DNA of 9,729 bases, from the NCBI GenBank assembly GCA_964522635.1, contig CAZFWT010000059.1, positions 1 through 9,729 of the forward strand, read 5' to 3'. The stretch is from JACGMN01 sp964522635 (lineage in GTDB: Archaea; Halobacteriota; Syntropharchaeia; Alkanophagales; Methanospirareceae). Both the position numbers and the translations under genes were made by a program. The notes under the pieces are model-generated. The model had not been told where the DNA came from, searched no databases, and saw only the letters and a list, made by a program, of their open reading frames with translations. This document shows, one piece after another, positions 6,456 through 9,729 of this stretch; the first letter of the stretch is position 1, and the number at the start of each line of letters is the position of its first letter.

Positions 6456-6514
6456 GCTCACCTGATGAATGAATCGGGATCTGGACCACCGCAGGGCACG
6501 CACGCGCTCATTCA

Positions 6515-6610
6515 CTTTTATCTTTTGTATCGCATCTAAAATCGCTCTTTGTCCTTCTTGTCCAGTCTTTTGACATCCTTTGCGAATAACGAATGCGCTT
6601 TCACGTTCAT
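6515..6610 (-). pseudogene. RelE-type toxin remnant
   Basis: The ATG at 6610 and the first 23 codons match the intact toxin at 488-745. A 1-nt deletion relative to it then makes KERF followed by TAG (rc of 6536-6538). Homology ends altogether at 6515, so the RNase-fold core is absent. Confidence 0.85.
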
Positions 6611-6611
6611 T

Positions 6612-6797
6612 TCAGAAGCTTGGCGATTTGGTCTTCACTGAGACCTGTATTCCCTCAGTGATATCGTTAACTCTCTTTTCTACTTCTTCCGCGAACTCCG
6701 GTTCGGTTAACAATTCGAGTTCGTCCAGCCGATCTCCGATCTCTTCAATAAGTGCTCGAAGCTCTTTCCTATTTACCAAAACCATATCCTCCGACAT
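6612..6797 (-). pseudogene. Frameshifted copy of the RelE-module antitoxin
   Basis: It is identical to the intact antitoxin for most of its length, with changes near the end (KRVNDITEGIQ against KRVKDINEGIQ). Loss of one C near 6645 then replaces the last 11 residues with VSVKTKSPSF. The promoter TATA box and AGGAGG are retained upstream, so the truncated protein could still be made. The toxin-binding tail is probably altered, and its own toxin is dead. It could conceivably act as an orphan antitoxin against the toxin at 488-745. Confidence 0.75.
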
Positions 6798-6934
6798 TTT
6801 ACGGCACTTCCTCCTAACGTTTGAACATGCAGAGAATTTAGTTAGTTTGGTAGGAATATAACGCCAAAAGCGAATAGTTCAAATGAACGAATAGTAACTG
6901 TGTTCATACTTCCTGTTTACTCTTGAGAAGATAT

Positions 6935-7062
6935 GGGTTGACGTCGCGGTAGCTCCCTGGTCGCTGTTGAAGCGATACGCAGATCGACAGTTCCCAGCGC
7001 TGAAGTACCAGCTGCCGCTATGAGCGATCCGATCGGAGCTAGACCCCACACCACCACGCGCG
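6935..7062 (-). pseudogene. Second FGE-sulfatase C-terminal fragment
   Basis: The minus strand reads SGSWYFSAGNCRSAYRFNSD, the FGE-sulfatase signature, with the first Gly of GGSW changed to Ser. It then meets the same out-of-frame ending as copy 1. The last codons and the stop of copy 1 are missing because the ~100-bp block is absent here. The first 79 bases of this stretch are identical to copy 1. Confidence 0.6.
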
Positions 7063-7090
7063 ACCGTCGGTGGGTACGCCCGTTATAAGT

Positions 7091-7121
7091 GCGGATTATC
7101 TAATGTCCTGCACTAATCCGC
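7091..7121. other. Conserved hairpin, second copy
   Basis: GCGGATTA (7091-7098) and TAATCCGC (7114-7121) are retained exactly as in 1341-1371. The loop differs by one base (A for G). Confidence 0.45.
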
Positions 7122-7232
7122 GGTGCATTTGCTGAAAACCTGCCACCGCCTTCAGATGTCGCAGCAATCCTACCGGAGGCGGCGGGCATATCTCTCTTCG
7201 TCCGGCAACCACAGGGGTTCAGCATCTTACCT

Positions 7233-7403
7233 TCACACGACGACCGTCCACGGCAAGATACGACTGCCGGAGACGGAGACGACGCTGATATCGTCCTTTG
7301 ATTGGAGCAGCAGCTCGAGCTGGAGCTTCAATTCGTCACCGGGCCCTAAATCAGGCTTTGTGATCGCCCGGGTATTCAAAGATGCCGTGCCGGCAAAGAT
7401 CAC
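7233..7403 (-). pseudogene. Pilin-like C-terminal domain fragment, paralogue of 1483-1680
   Basis: This 56-residue frame begins at a GTG next to an upstream TAG. It shares PDLGPGDELKLQLE with copy 1 but ends ISVVSVSGSRILPWTVVV instead of ISVVSVPSNQVITVVV. The two-codon length difference keeps the frame, and both copies stop after TVVV. Such in-frame divergence suggests these were two functioning paralogues before the N-terminal parts were lost. No start with a signal peptide is present. Confidence 0.4.
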
Positions 7404-7422
7404 GAGCTACTCGCCTATGACT

Positions 7423-7541
7423 GGCGAAACCGTGCAAGCTTTAGGCGCTCATAGCGCGCTTGTCGGTATGATTTCACATCAGTTTGGTTTGCAGCGCCAG
7501 CCTGCAGGTTGATCTCTTATAACTTGCATCAGCGTCTCGGC
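7423..7541. repeat. ~120-bp dispersed repeat, copy A
   Basis: This is similar to 8497-8613: GGCGAAACCGTGC at the start, CATAGCGCGCTTG and GGTATGATTTCAC in the middle, and GTTGATCTCTTAT near the end are shared, with small indels. On the minus strand both read TDVKSYRQARYER with only silent differences, hinting at a former coding region. Each copy lies upstream of an antitoxin gene. Confidence 0.7.
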
Positions 7542-7618
7542 TGGTCTCCATACCGACGAGTGCGGCGTATCCGGTCCTGAATCTCTCGCACGCTGTCGCG
7601 ATCGTGCTGTACGAACTG
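7523..7618 (+). pseudogene. Fragment of a TrmJ/SpoU-type RNA methyltransferase
   Basis: The frame contains VSIPTSAAYPVLNLSHAVAI followed by VLYEL. This is essentially the C-terminal SAM-binding/knot motif of SPOUT methyltransferases of the TrmJ/TrmH type (I-P-T-x-x-x-Y-P-x-L-N-L-S-H-A-V-A-I-V-L-Y-E-L). The open frame starts only at 7523 after a TAA, so the catalytic N-terminal part and the earlier G-R-E-x-x-G-L motif are absent. Downstream residues (SSCQSRNCRNRSG...) do not look like the family's helical tail, so the match ends near 7618. It is a short relic of a tRNA 2'-O-methyltransferase gene. Its left edge abuts the dispersed repeat at 7423-7541. Confidence 0.65.
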
Positions 7619-7820
7619 GTTCTTTCATCTTGTCAATCCCGGAACTGCCGCAATCGCTCTGGTGCAAGCCGCTCTCAGCTCTGCTCGGCGATTTACTTCA
7701 GTGGCCGAGGCAACTGCCTGGAGATGCTTCCGGTTGTATCCTTACCTCAAATAACGTCATCAAGGCGTTGAGGAGCAGGAGCACACCTTTTTGCACTTAC
7801 AATGCGAGCTAATTAGTAAA

Positions 7821-7828
7821 CTTTATAA
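7821..7828 (+). promoter_or_regulatory. TATA box of the hicBA operon
   Basis: CTTTATAA lies 31-38 nt before the hicB ATG. That spacing would place the transcription start only a few bases ahead of the coding sequence. Confidence 0.65.
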
Positions 7829-7834
7829 GCATAA

Positions 7835-7858
7835 AGCCCCTATTGGATTCCAAGGGCT
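7835..7858 (+). promoter_or_regulatory. Inverted repeat directly before the hicB start codon
   Basis: AGCCC (7835-7839) pairs with GGGCT (7854-7858), and TTGG (7843-7846) with CCAA (7850-7853), leaving a 3-nt bulge and a 3-nt loop. The repeat ends at the base before the ATG and overlaps the expected transcription start, so it fits an operator or a 5' RNA hairpin. Confidence 0.5.
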
Positions 7859-8098
7859 ATGAAATTTAACATCACCATTGAACTCGACGAGGAGGGTCGG
7901 TATGTTGCGGAGTGTACCGACCTCCCAGGGTGTCTCTCTGAAGGCGAGACGGTGTCGGAAGCGATCGAGAATATCAGTGAGGCAATCGTGGGGTGTTTGA
8001 AATCGCGACTCAAGCTAGCTGGTGAGCAGTTGAAGGTCCCCGCGTTTTATCAGAAGCTGAACCTTTCTCTTGATCTTACGGGCACCACGTATGTCTAA
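7859..8098 (+). CDS. hicB: HicB-family antitoxin
   Basis: This 79-residue protein has the HicB core. It starts with strand MKFNITIELDEEGRYVAEC, continues with DLPGCLSEGETVSEAIENI, then helix SEAIVGCLKSRLKLAGEQL and a short C-terminal strand. D-L-P-G-C-x-S-x-G-x-T-x-x-E-A is the signature of this partially degraded RNase-H-like fold. HicB neutralises the HicA mRNA interferase by direct binding. This is the short form: no separate C-terminal ribbon-helix-helix or HTH domain is present, so any autoregulation would be through the complex. The gene precedes hicA and overlaps it by 8 nt, ensuring coupled translation. Its TATA box and an inverted repeat lie just upstream. The frame is intact and should be functional. 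Confidence 0.93.
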   Translation: MKFNITIELDEEGRYVAECTDLPGCLSEGETVSEAIENISEAIVGCLKSRLKLAGEQLKVPAFYQKLNLSLDLTGTTYV

Positions 8099-8330
8099 GC
8101 TTCCCCGGGCGAGCGGTGAGAAGCATGTTGCTGCATTCAAACGAGCTGGTTGGAAGGTGAACCATATTGAAGGGAGTCACTACATTCTGATCAAAGAGGG
8201 AAGTGATGTCCACTTATCGATACCGGTGCATAAGAATAGAACTCTCGGTCCTGGGCTTTTGAAGAAACTCATTGTCAAGGCAGGTCTTACCACGGAAGAA
8301 TATATCCGGCTCTTTTATAGTAGAAAGTAA
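8091..8330 (+). CDS. hicA: HicA-family mRNA interferase toxin
   Basis: This 79-residue protein has the double-stranded-RNA-binding-like HicA fold: helix with G-E-K-H-V-A-A-F-K-R-A-G-W, strand WKVNHIEGSHYILIKEG, strand VHLSIPVHKN, then the tail LKKLIVKAGLTTEEYIRLF. The catalytic His is in GSHY (residue 33), in the place of the family's G-S-H-x motif. HicA cleaves mRNA to arrest translation. The start at 8091 is preferred over the upstream ATG at 8070 because it gives the standard N-terminus (MSKLPRASGEKHV) and the typical 8-nt overlap with hicB. T-rich sequence follows the stop. Nothing suggests decay. Confidence 0.93.
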   Translation: MSKLPRASGEKHVAAFKRAGWKVNHIEGSHYILIKEGSDVHLSIPVHKNRTLGPGLLKKLIVKAGLTTEEYIRLFYSRK

Positions 8331-8360
8331 CCAAGTGGACGCCAACATCATTACTATCGG

Positions 8361-8387
8361 TCTTTTCATTTTCCCTCATTCTTTTTA
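8361..8387 (+). terminator. T-rich terminator after hicA
   Basis: A run of T-rich sequence (TCTTTTCATTTTCCCTC, then TTCTTTTT) starts 30 nt past the hicA stop with no hairpin before it. This is the usual archaeal oligo-T style of termination. Confidence 0.5.
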
Positions 8388-8496
8388 GTGCTCATCTTGT
8401 CGGCGCCTCAATCACGAGGCTCTGTCCGCAGTAATACGCTATCAACGCTAACGCAATTTAATATACCGCGTACCGGTGCTGACTAAAGACCAGTTA

Positions 8497-8613
8497 GGCG
8501 AAACCGTGCATGCTCCAGGCGCTCGCTCATAGCGCGCTTGCCGGTATGATTTCACGTCAGTTTGCAGTTAGCCTGTACGTTGATCTCTTATCATTTAGCA
8601 GCAGCGCTCTCGG
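8497..8613. repeat. ~120-bp dispersed repeat, copy B
   Basis: This is the partner of 7423-7541, about 1.07 kb downstream in the same orientation, with the hicBA operon between the two. Differences include a 4-bp addition in the GCGCTCGCTCATAGCGC palindrome and loss of about 10 bp after CAGTTTG. Apart from this repeat, 8388-8670 holds no gene. Confidence 0.7.
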
Positions 8614-8678
8614 GAAGACTTTCAAGGTAAGAACCATTATGCAACTGCATATTCTTGCGATGATCAGGGGCAAAGAGC

Positions 8679-8720
8679 TTTAAAGTTGACCGCTCTATCT
8701 ATAGTAACGTGGTGAGGGAG
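8679..8720 (+). promoter_or_regulatory. Promoter and Shine-Dalgarno of the VapB-like gene
   Basis: CTTTAAAG (8678-8685) is a TATA-like box and GGTGAGGGAG (8711-8720) a purine-rich Shine-Dalgarno directly before the ATG at 8722. Confidence 0.45.
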
Positions 8721-8721
8721 C

Positions 8722-8940
8722 ATGGTGGAGGTGTTACTGAAACTTCCGGGCGATCTTAAATGGATCGTAGAGAATGAGGATGATTTGAAATTTATTGAGT
8801 CAGTGTTAGTTCGCAAGCTTTGCGAAACGAAGCTGGGTGATCTGCTGGCAGCGAAGAGTGGTTTACAAGCGGAAGAAATAAGTGAATTAGACCATTTGGT
8901 AAAGGCGGGGCTTTTTAAACGGATGAAAGCGGTTGAATGA
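8722..8940 (+). CDS. VapB-like antitoxin
   Basis: This 72-residue, mainly helical acidic protein (MVEVLLKLPGDLKWIVENED, then KFIESVLVRKLCETKLGDLL) overlaps a PIN-domain toxin frame by 4 nt (ATGA). The N-terminal LLKLPGDLKWIVE segment suggests a strand for dimer formation or DNA contact. The C-terminal EISELDHLVKAGLFKRMKAV would be the toxin-binding helix. Archaeal PIN toxins of this type often have such a 70-80-residue partner. The assignment rests mainly on gene order, size and composition. Its frame is intact although its toxin is interrupted, so it may persist as an orphan antitoxin. Confidence 0.7.
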   Translation: MVEVLLKLPGDLKWIVENEDDLKFIESVLVRKLCETKLGDLLAAKSGLQAEEISELDHLVKAGLFKRMKAVE

Positions 8941-9371
8941 AGTTAGTTATTGACACTAATATCATTTTTTCAGCATTGCTAAGAAACTCACTAACAAGGA
9001 AGATAATCCTGAGTGATGTGTTCGACTTATATGTGCCTGAATATCTTTATGAATAAATAGCTCGACATGATGATTTGATTTTAGAGAAATCGAAATTAAG
9101 TATCACCGATTATACAGCATTATTTTTATTATTCCAAAAGCATACAAAAATCGTAAAGCAGGAAGTATATCAGCGTAAAATGCTGTTAGCAGAGCAGACC
9201 ATGAAAGAGATCGATGTTACTGATTCCCCTTTTTTGGCTTTAGCATTAACCTTAAACAGTCCAATCAGGACAAATGACGCGCATTTAAAGCAATAGGATT
9301 TAGTGGATATGTACACGACGAAGGAGTTATTAGAGCTCTTACAGCTTGACAGCCTTCTTGAGTTATCTTGA
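8937..9371 (+). pseudogene. vapC: VapC/PIN toxin gene with two in-frame stop codons
   Basis: A single frame of 144 codons runs from the ATG overlapping the antitoxin stop to TGA at 9369-9371, broken only by TAA at codon 40 (9054-9056) and TAG at codon 120 (9294-9296). It keeps the PIN features: first acidic strand KLVIDTNIIFSALL, Glu-containing LYVPEYLYE, the acidic IDVTDSPFLALAL and the closing T-N-D-x-H-L. In the closing motif the expected Trp (I-W-T/S-N-D) is Arg, one base away. The intact family acts as an RNA endonuclease. Preservation on both sides of the stops suggests recent inactivation. It is more AT-rich than the surface-protein gene, pointing to a different origin. Confidence 0.85.
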
Positions 9372-9410
9372 GGTACCCGCACCTTCTTGAGTTATCTTGA
9401 GGTACCCGCA
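9353..9410. repeat. Perfect 29-bp tandem duplication
   Basis: The unit at 9353-9381 (beginning CCTTCTTGAGTTATCTTGAG and ending GTACCCGCA) is repeated without change at 9382-9410. The first unit spans the toxin frame's last codons and stop. Each unit contains TCTTGAG twice, which could promote slippage. Confidence 0.95.
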
Positions 9411-9589
9411 GCCTCCCGTTCCGAAAAAAACGCTGCGAGGGGAGATCTCACGTGACTCGTTGCTGGTAATCACGCCACCGACACACATACTGTCATCCAA
9501 TCAGATTTCAACACGCGGAATCGTTCTCAGGATTGCTTTTCTGGAGGAGCGCCCTCTCCGCACGCCCCATGGAATTACCAAGATACAAG
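9411..9589. other. Intergenic stretch
   Basis: I see no recognisable coding signal on either strand. A reading frame crossing this stretch has no family features and overlaps the promoter of the next gene. Confidence 0.5.
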
Positions 9590-9597
9590 TTATATAC
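9590..9597 (+). promoter_or_regulatory. TATA box of the DUF104 antitoxin gene
   Basis: TTATATAC lies about 40 nt before the ATG at 9636, giving a short leader. Imperfectly paired CCAC and GTGG (about 9606-9624) between box and start could be an operator. Confidence 0.5.
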
Positions 9598-9635
9598 CTA
9601 TCACAACCACAATCCGTTAGTGGTGGCTGTGCTGT

Positions 9636-9729
9636 ATGGTGCTCAAAGTGAAGGCACGGTATGAAGGTGAGGTTTTAAAGCCGCTGGAAGCGGTGGATTT
9701 GAAGGAAGGAGAAGAGGTAGAGCTCGAAC
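9636..9729 (+). CDS. AF2212-like (DUF104) antitoxin, 5' part
   Basis: The first 31 residues match the start of the AF2212-like antitoxin family. That family is recognised by the opening pattern of basic strand, A-x-Y-E-x-G-V-L-K-P-L-E, then L-x-E-G-E-x-V-x-L; here YEGEVLKPLEAVDLKEGEEV is seen. Such proteins are about 60-75 residues long and usually precede a PIN-domain VapC toxin, so a toxin gene is expected just past the window. The gene is cut by the window end. No Shine-Dalgarno is present; the TATA box at 9590 fits a short-leader transcript. Confidence 0.88.
   Translation, partial: MVLKVKARYEGEVLKPLEAVDLKEGEEVELE

Larger units (their letters stand above)
6515..7401. repeat. Copy 2 of the ~1-kb segmental duplication, decayed
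   Basis: This matches 649-1645. Its left edge cuts the toxin gene after about 95 bp. Internal losses include about 100 bp at 6934/6935 and about 20 bp near 6885. Several 1-nt deletions break the toxin and antitoxin frames. Its right end stops inside the pilin-like fragment. Confidence 0.9.

Noticed and set aside
1156..7062. Active diversity-generating retroelement template/variable pair
   Set aside because: The two FGE-type copies are identical across the signature, with no adenine-specific differences. Both are frame-broken, and no reverse transcriptase is in the window.
9294..9296. Pyrrolysine recoding of the TAG in vapC
   Set aside because: The same frame also has a TAA at codon 40, which pyrrolysine cannot explain, and a damaged Trp codon. 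Simple decay accounts for all three.
9353..9410. Start of a CRISPR array
   Set aside because: The two 29-bp units abut with no spacer, and no third unit exists.
9397..9651. 84-codon plus-strand frame
   Set aside because: It crosses the tandem repeat and the TATA box and runs out of frame into the DUF104 start; no domain features are visible.

Overview
The window looks archaeal. Genes are small, and several start just downstream of AT-rich TATA-like boxes with short or absent leaders. One large gene has a strong Shine-Dalgarno sequence and encodes an N-glycosylation-rich surface protein with an archaeosortase-style C-terminal tail. The toxin-antitoxin families are ones common in methanogen and methane- or alkane-oxidising Euryarchaeota. 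The content would fit a Methanosarcinales, Syntropharchaeia or Methanophagales-like genome. That is inference from style, not a proven assignment.

Layout: (1) 1-1000 holds a truncated VapC/PIN fragment and an intact RelE/antitoxin operon on the minus strand. (2) 1000-2060 is a graveyard of minus-strand fragments: the C-terminal end of an FGE-sulfatase (SUMF1/C-type-lectin fold) protein and the C-terminal domain of a pilin-like secreted protein. (3) 2066-4648 is a clean, self-contained transcription unit for an 831-residue surface protein with seven propeller-like repeats, a DUF11-like domain, a C-terminal beta domain and a membrane sorting tail. Its terminator hairpin carries the stop codon in its loop. 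(4) 4650-6050 has no intact gene. It holds hairpins, a roughly 100-codon frame broken by one TAA with a Fic-like N-terminus, and an ISL3-family transposase relic on the minus strand. (5) 6051-6425 is an orphan 124-residue gene. (6) 6515-7401 is a second, decayed copy of 649-1645 in the same orientation. (7) 7420-8720 holds a TrmJ-like fragment, a dispersed repeat pair and an intact HicB/HicA operon. (8) 8722-9729 holds a VapB-like antitoxin, a full-length PIN toxin frame with two stop codons, a perfect 29-bp tandem duplication, and the start of an AF2212-like (DUF104) antitoxin that runs off the window.

The region reads as an accessory island: at least six toxin-antitoxin loci or remnants, an IS relic, segmental duplication and fragments of unrelated genes surround one well-preserved cell-surface gene. 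The most notable points are the roughly 1-kb paralogous duplication with patchy identity, the seven-repeat surface protein, and two long reading frames interrupted only by stop codons.
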